Source of the DNA: Candidatus Hydrogenedentota bacterium
GTDB taxonomy: Bacteria > Hydrogenedentota > Hydrogenedentia > Hydrogenedentales > CAITNO01
Direction: 5' to 3'
Assembly: GCA_012730045.1 (NCBI GenBank)
Contig: JAAYBR010000111.1
Location: 29,161 to 93,160, forward strand
DNA: 64,000 bases
Part shown: piece after piece, positions 1 to 8,169 of the stretch
Numbering within the stretch: position 1 is the stretch's first letter
Layout: the number at the start of each line of letters is the position of its first letter
Position numbers and translations under genes: made by a program
The notes under the pieces: model-generated
Database searches by the model: none
What the model was told of the DNA's origin: nothing
The model's input: only the letters and a program-made list of their open reading frames with translations

Positions 1-200
1 GCCTCCGCGGCGGCGGCCTGCTCCGCCGCGACAATCGCGGCCGCCTGTTCCGCCTCGGCCGCCGCGACGGCCTCCGCCACATCCGCCGCCTCAACCTCCG
101 TCACGGGTTCGGCGGCGTCCTGCGGCAGCGCCGCGGGCGCGGCCGCAAGGGCCAGCAGGGCCAGAACAAGCGTGTATGCGAGGGGGTTTCTTGCGCGCAT
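1..200 (-). CDS. Secreted Ala/Glu-rich protein, N-terminal fragment
   Basis: The gene starts at an ATG at 198-200 on the minus strand and runs off the left edge, so only about 66 residues are visible. An AGGAG ribosome binding site lies about 10 bases upstream of the ATG. The N-terminus is a classical signal peptide: MRARNPLAYT, then a hydrophobic LVLALLALAAAPAA core and a likely cleavage near the following Gln-Asp. After it comes a low-complexity Ala/Glu/Val stretch that probably forms a helix or linker. No domain can be recognised, and the function depends on sequence outside the window. It is most likely an exported or periplasmic protein. Confidence 0.65.
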   Translation of the reverse strand, partial: MRARNPLAYTLVLALLALAAAPAALPQDAAEPVTEVEAADVAEAVAAAEAEQAAAIVAAEQAAAAE

Positions 201-355
201 GGGAACCGTTCTCCTGGAGTGTGCCGGTGTCCTCCGCCCCCGCGCAACACGATCCGCCAGCCTGCGGGATGCCGCGCCGTCGCTGTCCGGGGCTTCGGAC
301 ACACGGCGGAAGTGTAGCGCGTCCCCGCCGGCCAGTCAAGCGAAGAGGGGAACGG

Positions 356-865
356 CTATTCGTCCTGGGTGCGGAGGGTGGAGGGGTCTATGCCGGCCTG
401 CTGCATGGCCTGCATCTCCATCTGGCGGACGCGCCCGACGAACAGGCGCTGAAGCTCCGCAAGGGCCTCGTCGAGTCCGGCGGACTCCTCCGGCGTGAGG
501 TTGCCGGCGGTCTTCCCGCGCAGCATGAGCAGCAGCTCAAGGGAGAACCGCGCCTGGTCCAGATTCACCATCACCTGCTCGCCCTGCTGGCCCACGAAGC
601 CGAGGGCGTACATGGTCTGCGTGGCGAGCATGGTCAGCAGCGCGTCGAAGTTGGCCTCGTAGGACTCTTCCTCCCCGGGATCCCCTTCGGGGGCCTCCGC
701 AGGCGCGGGCGCCTCGCCGCCCTCCGCCGCCTCGGGCACGGCTGCGGAGGCCGCCGCCGCCGCCTGCGCCTCGGCCTCCAGCCGCTTTCGGGCCTCCTCC
801 TTCTCCCGCTGGACGCGGGCCTTCCAATCTTCGTCAATAAAGATTTTCTGGTCGTCGTCGGACAT
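356..865 (-). CDS. DUF1844 family protein
   Basis: A 169-residue protein. I chose the ATG at 865 (MSDDDQKIFIDEDWKARVQ) because a CCGGAGG ribosome binding site lies just upstream; the longer open frame has no such signal. The N-terminus is charged and coiled (WKARVQREKEEARKRLEAEA), followed by an Ala/Pro/Glu linker. The C-terminal 90 residues carry the DUF1844 pattern: FDALLTMLATQTMYALG, then NLDQARFSLELLLMLRGKT and a helical tail. DUF1844 proteins are small soluble helical proteins of unknown function, often found in planctomycete-like bacteria. Here it is followed on the minus strand by the secreted fragment at the window edge. The family call is firm; no biochemical role is known. Confidence 0.85.
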   Translation of the reverse strand: MSDDDQKIFIDEDWKARVQREKEEARKRLEAEAQAAAAASAAVPEAAEGGEAPAPAEAPEGDPGEEESYEANFDALLTMLATQTMYALGFVGQQGEQVMVNLDQARFSLELLLMLRGKTAGNLTPEESAGLDEALAELQRLFVGRVRQMEMQAMQQAGIDPSTLRTQDE

Positions 866-967
866 GGGGCCTCCGGTTGCGAGACAAACCCCGGCCCCGC
901 CGCGTCCGGATGCGGGCACGGCGGGACCGGGAAAAAATCACCGCACTACGGCGTCTTTACGCCGGAA

Positions 968-1057
968 TTACTTGTTCTTGTGACGGTTCGACCGCGCGCG
1001 TTTTTTCCGCTTGTGCTTGTTGATCTTGCGCTTGCGAACTTTTCTTCCACCAGCCAC
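968..1057 (-). CDS. 29-residue AURKAIP1/COX24-domain ribosomal-like peptide
   Basis: This very small gene starts with GTG at 1055-1057 and encodes MAGGRKVRKRKINKHKRKKRARSNRHKNK in two readable parts: MAGGRKVRKRKINKHKRK and KRARSNRHKNK. A GGAGG ribosome binding site sits 8 bases before the GTG. The pattern KRKxxKHKRKKRxRxNRHK is that of the AURKAIP1/COX24 C-terminal domain. In bacteria this domain occurs as tiny stand-alone basic proteins related to small-subunit ribosomal components; a ribosomal location is inferred from the family. It lies between ndk and the DUF1844 gene on the same strand. The usual start codon is ATG, so the GTG makes it easy to miss. Confidence 0.8.
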   Translation of the reverse strand: MAGGRKVRKRKINKHKRKKRARSNRHKNK

Positions 1058-1100
1058 GTCGTCTACCTCCAGCAGTTGATGCGGGCCGCGCCTGCGCGCG

Positions 1101-1547
1101 TCACCGCCGCCATTCTTCTCCCGGCACCGCGTAGGAAACCAGCTCGGAAGGCGCGAAATACAGCCCGACCTCCCGCGCCGCCGTCTCCACCGCGTCCGAT
1201 GCGTGCACAAGGTTCTTCTGGTTGCTCAGGCCGAAATCCCCGCGGATCGTGCCGGGGTCCGCGGCGAGGCAGTTGGTCGCGCCGTTCATCCGGCGCACCT
1301 GGGCCACCGCGTCGCGCCCCTCCCACACCATCTGCACGGTGGGGCCGGACGTGATGAACGCGATCAGCTCCCCGTAAAACGGCTTGCCCGCGTGCTCCGC
1401 GTAATGCTTCTCCGCCTGCTCCCGCGAAAGCACCTGCATCTTGAGGGCAACCAGTTTGAGGCCTTTGGCCTCATACCGCCGGATGCACTCCCCCACCAGG
1501 CCGCGTCCGACGCCGTCGGGCTTGACCATGACAAAGGTGCGCTCCAT
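1101..1547 (-). CDS. ndk: Nucleoside diphosphate kinase
   Basis: A 148-residue enzyme that transfers the gamma-phosphate of ATP to nucleoside diphosphates through a phosphohistidine, keeping NTP and dNTP pools balanced in the cytoplasm. The start at 1547 (MERTFVMVKPDGV) follows an AGGAGAGGT ribosome binding site. The longer frame upstream lacks NDK similarity. The KPDGV motif is at residues 9-13, the substrate loop is MNGATNC near residue 88, and the active-site His115 lies in NLVHASDAVETAAREV. The family usually has HGSDS there, so this variant has Ala for Gly and Ala for the second Ser. Length is typical for the family, and the 5-prime flank holds a palindromic repeat. Confidence 0.97.
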   Translation of the reverse strand: MERTFVMVKPDGVGRGLVGECIRRYEAKGLKLVALKMQVLSREQAEKHYAEHAGKPFYGELIAFITSGPTVQMVWEGRDAVAQVRRMNGATNCLAADPGTIRGDFGLSNQKNLVHASDAVETAAREVGLYFAPSELVSYAVPGEEWRR

Positions 1548-1666
1548 GCCGATACCTCTCCTGCAAGACTTCTCGGGAATACGCGGACACGGCCCCCGCA
1601 GAAACACGGCCACCGCACCCGCAAGCGGCCGCTATCATAGCAAACACCCGCCGCGGCGCGCAAGAC

Positions 1667-1777
1667 GAAGGAAGAGGGCGCGGCAAGCAGCGCCCCTGCA
1701 AGGGGATTCCCCGGTTTTTCTGCGTGTGCCCGGGGCATGGGCTGGTAGGGGCGCTGCTTGCCGCGCCCTCTTCCTTC
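1667..1777. repeat. Paired REP-type palindromes, perfect 31-bp inverted repeat
   Basis: The left arm is 1667-1697 and the right arm 1747-1777. They are exact reverse complements over 31 bases and enclose 49 bases. Each arm contains the REP hairpin core GGGGCGC-TGCTTGCC-GCGCCC; the right-arm core is preceded by GGTAG. The same sequence recurs near 28.3-28.6, 29.2-29.5 and 57.5 kb. The element lies between ndk and the divergent GH116-like gene. The rest of the 1548-2011 gap shows no gene. Confidence 0.9.
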
Positions 1778-2011
1778 ACGGCATGAACGTCCGACTCAGC
1801 GGGTGACGGACATTGTTTCCATGACGGTGCGTATTTTACCGTGCCCCGGCACAACACACACGATCGCGTTCACTTCTTCCTCCGGCGACCCGGGTTCTCA
1901 GCGCGGCCCGCGAACCTGCCCAAGTCAAACGCCGCCGCCATTTCCTGCATTTTCCCCCGGATCTTTGACATAATGGGGCGGTGTCCCAACGCCCGCAGGA
2001 TACCTTAACGC

Positions 2012-4303
2012 ATGCGCGACAAACCCACACCCGCCGAAGTGCCGCCGTTCCTCGCCCTGGGGGGCGTGGGGGCGGGATATGTCCGGGTGAGTCCTGATGG
2101 GGCCTGGTCGCCTGTGGTGCCCCCGGGGGCGGGGGAGGGCGCGGACCCCGGGGAAATGCGCCATGGATTTCTGGCCCTTTCCGTGCGGGGCCGTTCCGGG
2201 CGCTATCTCCGCCGGCTGCGGTCCGAGGACACCCCCGCCGCCGGTCTTCCCCCGGCCCTGGCGAAAAACTGCTTCTCTTTCCGCAGCCTCTTTCCCCGGG
2301 GCGAGTTCCGCCTGAACGACCCCGTGTCCCCCGTGGAGCTGCGCTGGACGTGGTTCAGCCCCCTGGTCCCCTTCGACCACGACGCCTCGTGCATGCCCGC
2401 GGTTCTGCTGCGCCTGCACATCGGCAACGTCACGCGGGAGAAGCTCGACTGCGCGCTGGCGCTTAATGTCGAGACTCCGGTGCCCGACCCGGACCGTGCC
2501 CTGGCCGGCATCCAGCCGGTGACGGCGGACTATGCCGACGGGCTGCTCCCCACCGGCGAGGGGTTCCGGGATGCCGGCGACGAGGGCGCGGGCGCCCCGC
2601 CCCGCAACGCGCTCCTGTTCACCCCCGACGCGGACCCCGCCCGCGCCCACGACGGGCTGCACGCGTGCCTGGCGGCCCGTGCGCGAAAGGCCGCCGTCAG
2701 CACCGCCGTCTGGGATCCCGCCGCGGAGGGCGGTGCGGAGAAGGTCTGGGGCGCCTTTGCCGACACGGGCGTTTTCCCCCCCGGCGTGCGGGGCGGCGAG
2801 GGCCGCTGCGGCGCCCTGTCCTGCCGCTTCGACCTCAAGCCCGGCGAGGAGACGGTGGTCTGGTTTGTCCACACCTGGCACGCCAACACGGCGGGACCCG
2901 GCGGCGGCGCGCCCTGCTACGCGCGGCTCTGGCGCAACGCGCTGGAAACGGCGCGCCACGCCCTGCGCCACGCGGACTACTTCCACAAGGCGGTGACGGA
3001 CTGGCATCTCCGCTTCTTCGAGGGGGCCCTGTCCCCCTGGCTCACCAAGGCCCTCGCCGAAAGCGTCCGATGGTTCGTTGTGCGGGGCGGCCTCTCCGCG
3101 GCCGAGACCTTCTCCTGGTCCGACGACCAGCGGCCCGAGGCCGAGCCCGGCCCGGAAACGGCCTTTCTGCGCTCGTATCCCCTCGCCCTGTTCCTGCCGC
3201 GCTTCGAGGCGGCGACCCTGGCCCAGCGGCTGCGCGCGGCCGCCCCGGACCGCCGGCCCGACATTCGGGCGGCCGCCTCCCCGCTGCTGTCCGCTTGGCG
3301 CGACTACCTGATGACGGGCAATCTGGCCCACCTCCAGGAACTGTGGCCCTCCCTGTCCAAGCTGCTCGACGGCGCGCTCGCCCGCGCCGGGGAGCAGTGC
3401 GCCGGGCTCAACGGCAAGGAGTGCGGCGTGTGGATGGCCGCCCTGCGCGCGGGCGCGCACATCGCCGAGGCCCTGCGCGACGCCGCGCGCCTGCGCGCCC
3501 TGCTGGACGCCTGCACCCGCGTGCGCACCCATTTTGAAACTTCCTACTGGGACGAGGCGCAGGGCGCCTACCGCGAGGAGGGCGCCGAGCCCCGCAACGC
3601 GGCCGACGTGCTCCGCGGCCCCTGGACCGCCATGATCCTGCGCATGGACGACATCGTGCAGCCCGACCGGGTGGCCCGTTCCGTCGCGGCGCTGCGCGCC
3701 CTGCCGGCGGGGGTCCGCCTCAGCCAGCGCGCCCTCGTCAGCCTCGCCTGCATGGAGCGCCTGTGCGCGGACGACGGTCCCAAGAAGGGGCACTGGGCGC
3801 GCCGGCTCATGGAGTCGGTGCAGTCTGCGGCCGTGCAGGACCCGCGCCTGTTCTGGCCCTTCTTTCTGGTGGACGGCGGGCTGCTTTACGCCGCCCCCTT
3901 CCAGCGGCTGCATCTCTTCCCCACGGCGTCGGAGACGCCCGGCGCCGAGACGAAAACCGAGGTCATGACCCCCCTGTGCTTCGGACGCCTGGCCTTCTCC
4001 GAGACCGGCGCGGGGCGGAAATACGCCGCCACGCTGAAGGTCGCCCTGGACAGCCCCCAGATGGTCCGGGAGATGGTCGTGCGCGTCCCCGCCGGACTGC
4101 CCGCCGTCACGGCGGAATGCCTCCTTTACGGCGACGCCCTGGCCTGCGCCGTCGCGGTGCGCGGAGAGGACGCCCGCCGCGAGGCGGTGATCACCCTGCG
4201 CCATCCGCTCCAGCTCGCGGGCGAGCTGTGCGTGCGTCTGCGCGGCGTTGAGCCGCCCGAGGCGCCGGAGGCCACGGGACGGCTTTGGCGGCGCAGGACA
4301 TGA
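2012..4303 (+). CDS. GH116-like (GBA2-type N-domain plus DUF608) protein
   Basis: A 763-residue protein without an obvious signal peptide. The N-terminal half resembles the GBA2-type beta-sandwich domain: LGGVGAGYVRVSPDG near residue 16, then a LRWTWFSPLVPFDHD block typical of GH116 beta-glucosidase/glucosylceramidase relatives. The C-terminal half is all-helical, with GNLAHLQELWPSLSKLLDG and AADVLRGPW; the Asp of the latter aligns with the general acid segment DQLxGQ of GH116. I could not place the catalytic nucleophile Glu with confidence, so activity is uncertain. The stop overlaps the coaE start by an ATGA junction, which suggests translational coupling. The start ATG has only a weak ribosome binding site. 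Substrate cannot be told from sequence. Confidence 0.6.
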   Translation: MRDKPTPAEVPPFLALGGVGAGYVRVSPDGAWSPVVPPGAGEGADPGEMRHGFLALSVRGRSGRYLRRLRSEDTPAAGLPPALAKNCFSFRSLFPRGEFRLNDPVSPVELRWTWFSPLVPFDHDASCMPAVLLRLHIGNVTREKLDCALALNVETPVPDPDRALAGIQPVTADYADGLLPTGEGFRDAGDEGAGAPPRNALLFTPDADPARAHDGLHACLAARARKAAVSTAVWDPAAEGGAEKVWGAFADTGVFPPGVRGGEGRCGALSCRFDLKPGEETVVWFVHTWHANTAGPGGGAPCYARLWRNALETARHALRHADYFHKAVTDWHLRFFEGALSPWLTKALAESVRWFVVRGGLSAAETFSWSDDQRPEAEPGPETAFLRSYPLALFLPRFEAATLAQRLRAAAPDRRPDIRAAASPLLSAWRDYLMTGNLAHLQELWPSLSKLLDGALARAGEQCAGLNGKECGVWMAALRAGAHIAEALRDAARLRALLDACTRVRTHFETSYWDEAQGAYREEGAEPRNAADVLRGPWTAMILRMDDIVQPDRVARSVAALRALPAGVRLSQRALVSLACMERLCADDGPKKGHWARRLMESVQSAAVQDPRLFWPFFLVDGGLLYAAPFQRLHLFPTASETPGAETKTEVMTPLCFGRLAFSETGAGRKYAATLKVALDSPQMVREMVVRVPAGLPAVTAECLLYGDALACAVAVRGEDARREAVITLRHPLQLAGELCVRLRGVEPPEAPEATGRLWRRRT

Positions 4304-4914
4304 GGCTCTACGGGCTCACCGGCGGCATCGGTGCCGGCAAGTCGGAGGCCGCCCGCCTCCTCGCCGCGCGCGGCGTGCCCGTCCTTGACGCCGACCGCAT
4401 CGGCCACGAGGTGCTGCTGCCGGGCGGCCCCGCTTTTGCCCCCGTGGTGGCGGCTTTCGGCCCCGGCATCCTCGGCCCCGGCGGCGCCGTGGACCGCGAC
4501 CGGCTGGCCCGGGTGGTCTTCGCCGACCCGGACGCCCTGCGGCGGCTTAACGCCCTCACGCACCCGGAGATCTTCCGGGAGATCGCCCGGCGTGCCGCGG
4601 ACTTCGCGGCGGACGGAGCGGAGGTCTGCGTGGTGGAGGCGGCCCTGCTCGGCGAGGACGGCCGCACGCCGCCCATGCTCTCCGGGCTGATCCTGGTCTC
4701 CGCCCCGGTGGATCTGCGCGTGCGGCGTCTCGCCGCGGCGCGCGGCATGGCGGAGGACGAGGCCCGCCGCCGGATCGCCGCCCAGTCCGACCCCGAATCG
4801 AAACGGGCCTTTGCGGTCCGCGTGCTTGACAACGGCGGCGACCTGGAACACCTCCAACACCAGACCGACCGGCTCGCGGAGGAGTTGCTCGCCGGGCCGC
4901 TTCCAGCAAAGTAA
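4300..4914 (+). CDS. coaE: Dephospho-CoA kinase
   Basis: A 204-residue cytoplasmic kinase that phosphorylates the 3-prime hydroxyl of dephospho-CoA, the last step of coenzyme A synthesis. The start at 4300 (MRLYGLTGGIGAGKSEAA) overlaps the preceding stop as ATGA; an in-frame ATG 15 bases earlier is less likely. The P-loop GGIGAGKS is at residues 8-15. The DADRIGHEVL motif after it is the family signature for substrate binding, and the helical lid HPEIFREIARRA follows. Length matches the family (about 200). Coupling to a GH116-like gene looks like chance operon packing and not a pathway link. Confidence 0.95.
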   Translation: MRLYGLTGGIGAGKSEAARLLAARGVPVLDADRIGHEVLLPGGPAFAPVVAAFGPGILGPGGAVDRDRLARVVFADPDALRRLNALTHPEIFREIARRAADFAADGAEVCVVEAALLGEDGRTPPMLSGLILVSAPVDLRVRRLAAARGMAEDEARRRIAAQSDPESKRAFAVRVLDNGGDLEHLQHQTDRLAEELLAGPLPAK

Positions 4915-4947
4915 TGGCTGGGAAGTCATGCCGAAGCATTGAGGTGG

Positions 4948-5012
4948 CACGGGCTTCCAGCCCGTGTCGGGGTTTGGGCATGGACCGAAGAACATGGGCA
5001 AGATGCCCATGT
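4948..5012. repeat. Two intergenic hairpins (CACGGGCT...AGCCCGTG and ACATGGGCA...TGCCCATGT)
   Basis: Two short perfect stem-loops lie side by side between coaE and the next gene. CACGGGCT-TCC-AGCCCGTG is at 4948-4966 and ACATGGGCA-AGA-TGCCCATGT at 4992-5012. Neither has a following T-tract, so they do not look like intrinsic terminators. Their form matches the other palindromic repeats scattered through this window. Whether they recur elsewhere in the genome cannot be seen here. Confidence 0.6.
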
Positions 5013-5066
5013 CCCCTCAGAAGAGAGGGCTTTTCTGCCGCAACCGCAGAGTCCTCTTGGAGACAA

Positions 5067-7784
5067 ATGATGATGCTGTCCGCGCGACTGTTTCTGTGCG
5101 CAACGTTCCTGTTGTCTTTCACCGCCGAAGCGGTGATGATTCGTCGCCTTCGCTACAAACCTGACCCGCCCATCGCGGTGGACGGCGACCTGGGCGACTG
5201 GGGCGCCGTGTCCCGTGCGTGGACCCCGGCGGAGGGGGTGACCGCCCGCGCCGCGTGGCGCGAGGAGTTTCTGTTCATCGCCGTCGAGGCGAAGGGGGGG
5301 CCGCGCGCTGTGTCGCTGGCCGTGGGCCCGGAGGGTTCCGCCGCCCCACTGGCGCAAACGTTGACCCCGGAGAACGCCGGGGCCGCGCGCGCCGTGTGGA
5401 AGGACACGGCGGACGGCTGGGTCATGGAGGCCGCCGTGCCCTTCGCGGCGCTGGGCATGGGGAAGGTCTCCGCGGGCAGCGCGCTGGCCTTCGGGCTGGC
5501 GGTGGGGGAGACCCGCGTGGAACCCACCATCGCGGACCTCGTCGGGGCGGACGGCAAAGTCCCGGAGGAGCCGCCGGTGGCGGAGCTGTTCCCGGACCTG
5601 CGCCTGGCTCCGGGCGAAAAGCGGGAGTTCCCCTTCAACGCACCGCCCTGTCCGGAGGGGAAGATCGCCGTGCTCTCGCTGCTGGCGCGGCAGGAGTTCG
5701 ACCAGGTGGCGGGCTACGCCGCCGTGCTCCGCCTCACGGTGAACGGGCAGAACGCGGGCGGCGACCGCCTCGTGAACAAGCCCCCCCGCATCAAGGCGCG
5801 CAGCGGCGACCTCTACTCCATGGCGGCCGGGGAGTCGCTGTCGGTCTACTACAGCCCCGACTTCACCAGCCCCGACACGCACCCGTACTACGGCCCCGTG
5901 GACCCCGTCAAGGTGTGCTTCATTGAAGTGGACGTCACGAACCTGCTCGCGCCGGGGGCGAACACCCTCGTCGTGGAGCAGTCGTCCCCGCAGAACCCCT
6001 GCGCGCTGGTTATGGCCGGCGCGAAACTCCGGTTCACCGCGCCGCCGCCCCCGCCCAGGCCCAAGGCGGGCCCGCCGCAGGGCCCCCTGGCGCGCATCGC
6101 GCCGAAGCCCGCCAAGACGGCGTTCCAGGCCGTGGAGCATAGCGACCACGCGCTGGAGGTGACGGTGAACGGCCAGACCTTCCAGGTCGAGAGCCGCTTC
6201 TCCACGCCCAAGCCGGAATGGGTGACGGGCGAGAACGCCTTCTTCCGCCGGGAGCGCGCGGTTGAGGTGACGGACGAGGCGGTGGTCGTGCGCGACACGT
6301 TCACCAACCTGACCGGCGAAAACCTCCCGCTCATGCGGCGCAACGAGATCGTCCTGGGCGGGCGGCTGGCGAAACTCTGGCTCGCCGGGCTGGAGCGCGC
6401 CGACCGGTCCGGGTCCAGCGCGAACCCCGCCAACCCCACCACCTATGCCGCCGTGGAGGCGGCGGGCGTCGGCCTGCTGCCCCTCGACGACGTCGCCCGC
6501 ATCCACGTGGGCAACGCCGCCGCCGACGGGACGGTCGCCCTTTCGGACACCCAGCTCGTGCTGGCCCCCGGCGCGGTCTACACCGCCGAGTGGGCCGTCA
6601 TCCCCACGGCGACCTCCGACTACTGGGCCTTCCTCAACGCCGCCCGGCGGCTCTGCGGCGCGAACTTCACGGTGGACGGCGGCTTCGCCTTCCTCCGCGC
6701 CGACCCGCTCACCGACGCCTGGACCGATGCGGAGATCGCCGACTTCCTCCGCTTCAAGGGCGTGAAGTACGCCAGCGCGTCCATCAACTACCCCCTGTAC
6801 AAGGGGCGCTATCCCCACGGCACCGCGTTCCAGCAGATCACGCTGGACAACTACAAGAACTCCTTCGCCCGGTGGAAGGGGCTCGTGCCCGAGATCAAGA
6901 CGCTCGTCTACTTCCACTGCTTCATTGACGTCATGGACGAGTCGCCGGAAACCTACGCCGACGCCCGGCTCATCCAGTCCGACGGCACCCACGCCGACTA
7001 CGGCGCGCCCCACGACCGCATCTACCTCCCCACGCGCGAGAACGCCTACGGCGCCGCCGTCGCCAAAAACGTGGACCTCATCCTCGACGACATCCGCGCC
7101 GACGGCGTCTACTGGGACGAGCACGAGTACAGCCGCGTCCACTACCACTACGACGCGCCGTGGGACGGCTGGTCCGGCGACATCCACCCCGAGACCCTCG
7201 CCCTGACCCGGCTCAAGTCCTCCGTCACCCTGCTCTCCGAGCCGTGGCGGCTCGACCTCGCGCGCAAAATCCTCGCGCGCGGCCCCCTCATCGGCAACGG
7301 CCCCCCCTTCACCCGCGCCATGGCCGCCCTGAAATTCCCCTGCTTCGTCGAGACCGGCAGCATCACCAACTGCGCGCAGGCGCACCTTTACTCGCCCATC
7401 GCCCTCGGCGACCACCTCACCGAGCGCTCCGAGACCGACGCCTACCGCACCCTGCTCGCCGCCCTCGACTTCGGCTGCGTCTACCACTGGTACAACGACG
7501 TCACCGTCCGGCCCACGCACCCCCACATCACGGGCCGCATGTATCCCTTCACGCCCGTCGAGCTCCACGCGGGCTACGTCATCGGCGAAGAGCGCATCCT
7601 CACCAAGACCAGCGGCCTCTTCGGCTGGGGCGACCGCTCCCAGCACGAGGTCCACGTCTACGACGACACGGGCCGCGAAGTCCCCGAATTCACCGCCCCC
7701 CACACCGAAGAAGACGGCGCCACCTGGACCGAACTCCGCCTCCCCGAAGACTGGTCCGCCGCCATCGTGCGTCGAGAACCCTGA
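5067..7784 (+). CDS. Secreted CBM9-like plus barrel carbohydrate-active protein
   Basis: A 905-residue exported protein. I placed the start at 5067 because TTGGAGACAA precedes ATGATGATG and the encoded N-terminus (MMMLSARLFLCATFLLSFTA) is a signal peptide; the longer frame runs through repeat DNA. Residues about 25-170 resemble a CBM9/DOMON-type sugar-binding domain (IAVDGDLGDWGAV near residue 35, a typical opening). A middle beta-rich region follows. The C-terminal 400 residues look like a glycosidase-type TIM barrel: FLRFKGVKYASASINYPLY, LILDDIRADGVYWDEHEYS (acidic strand end), FVETGSITNCAQAHLYSP. I do not recognise a numbered GH family. A role in extracellular polysaccharide breakdown is inferred from the architecture and from the neighbouring glycosidases. 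Confidence 0.6.
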   Translation: MMMLSARLFLCATFLLSFTAEAVMIRRLRYKPDPPIAVDGDLGDWGAVSRAWTPAEGVTARAAWREEFLFIAVEAKGGPRAVSLAVGPEGSAAPLAQTLTPENAGAARAVWKDTADGWVMEAAVPFAALGMGKVSAGSALAFGLAVGETRVEPTIADLVGADGKVPEEPPVAELFPDLRLAPGEKREFPFNAPPCPEGKIAVLSLLARQEFDQVAGYAAVLRLTVNGQNAGGDRLVNKPPRIKARSGDLYSMAAGESLSVYYSPDFTSPDTHPYYGPVDPVKVCFIEVDVTNLLAPGANTLVVEQSSPQNPCALVMAGAKLRFTAPPPPPRPKAGPPQGPLARIAPKPAKTAFQAVEHSDHALEVTVNGQTFQVESRFSTPKPEWVTGENAFFRRERAVEVTDEAVVVRDTFTNLTGENLPLMRRNEIVLGGRLAKLWLAGLERADRSGSSANPANPTTYAAVEAAGVGLLPLDDVARIHVGNAAADGTVALSDTQLVLAPGAVYTAEWAVIPTATSDYWAFLNAARRLCGANFTVDGGFAFLRADPLTDAWTDAEIADFLRFKGVKYASASINYPLYKGRYPHGTAFQQITLDNYKNSFARWKGLVPEIKTLVYFHCFIDVMDESPETYADARLIQSDGTHADYGAPHDRIYLPTRENAYGAAVAKNVDLILDDIRADGVYWDEHEYSRVHYHYDAPWDGWSGDIHPETLALTRLKSSVTLLSEPWRLDLARKILARGPLIGNGPPFTRAMAALKFPCFVETGSITNCAQAHLYSPIALGDHLTERSETDAYRTLLAALDFGCVYHWYNDVTVRPTHPHITGRMYPFTPVELHAGYVIGEERILTKTSGLFGWGDRSQHEVHVYDDTGREVPEFTAPHTEEDGATWTELRLPEDWSAAIVRREP

Positions 7785-7909
7785 CCCGCCGCAAAGAAAG
7801 GGAGACGGCCCCCCGCGCAAGAGATTGCCGCGTCGGCCGGGGCGGCCTCCTGCCAAGAAAGCAGGTCTACCCTTATGGACTCGCCCCAATCCCGCAGCCC
7901 CGGCTGTCA

Positions 7910-8033
7910 TGTGGAGTGCGGTGGCAGAGCAGGGCGGCGACACCGCTTTCCCAGGTGACGAGCCATGCCACGCCCCTCCCGACGTCCCTTTCCCGGAAAC
8001 CCAAAGCGGCGTCGTTGCCGCCGCACTCCAAAA
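7910..8033. repeat. Imperfect inverted repeat, GGAGTGCGG/CCGCACTCC family, in a 385-bp gene-free gap
   Basis: The gap 7785-8169 holds no convincing gene. Within it, 7910-7953 (TGTGGAGTGCGGTGGCA, then GGCGACACCGCTTTC) and 7996-8033 (its imperfect complement, ending CCGCCGCACTCCAAA) form a bipartite palindrome. The gap lies between two convergent genes, so the structure may also slow transcription, but no T-tract follows it. Confidence 0.6.
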
Positions 8034-8169
8034 GGAGACGCCGCGACCCCTCCCGTCTCGCCACGGCTTCGGCTCCCTCCATCGCCCAAACCACGCGCCC
8101 CCTCCGGCGAAACCGGCACTTTCTTAGCGGGCCGCGCCGCGCATGTGACGCGCCGCCCGCCCGTTCCGC

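Noticed and set aside
1925..4204. Long antisense open frame (759 codons) opposite the GH116-like gene
   Set aside because: High G+C leaves antisense frames open; the sequence is Arg/Gly/Ala-rich with no domain, no ribosome binding site, and the plus-strand gene has clear family motifs.
4926..7943. Antisense frame of about 1000 codons opposite the CBM9-like gene
   Set aside because: Low-complexity Val/Gly/Asp-rich translation typical of a shadow frame; no start signal or recognisable domain.
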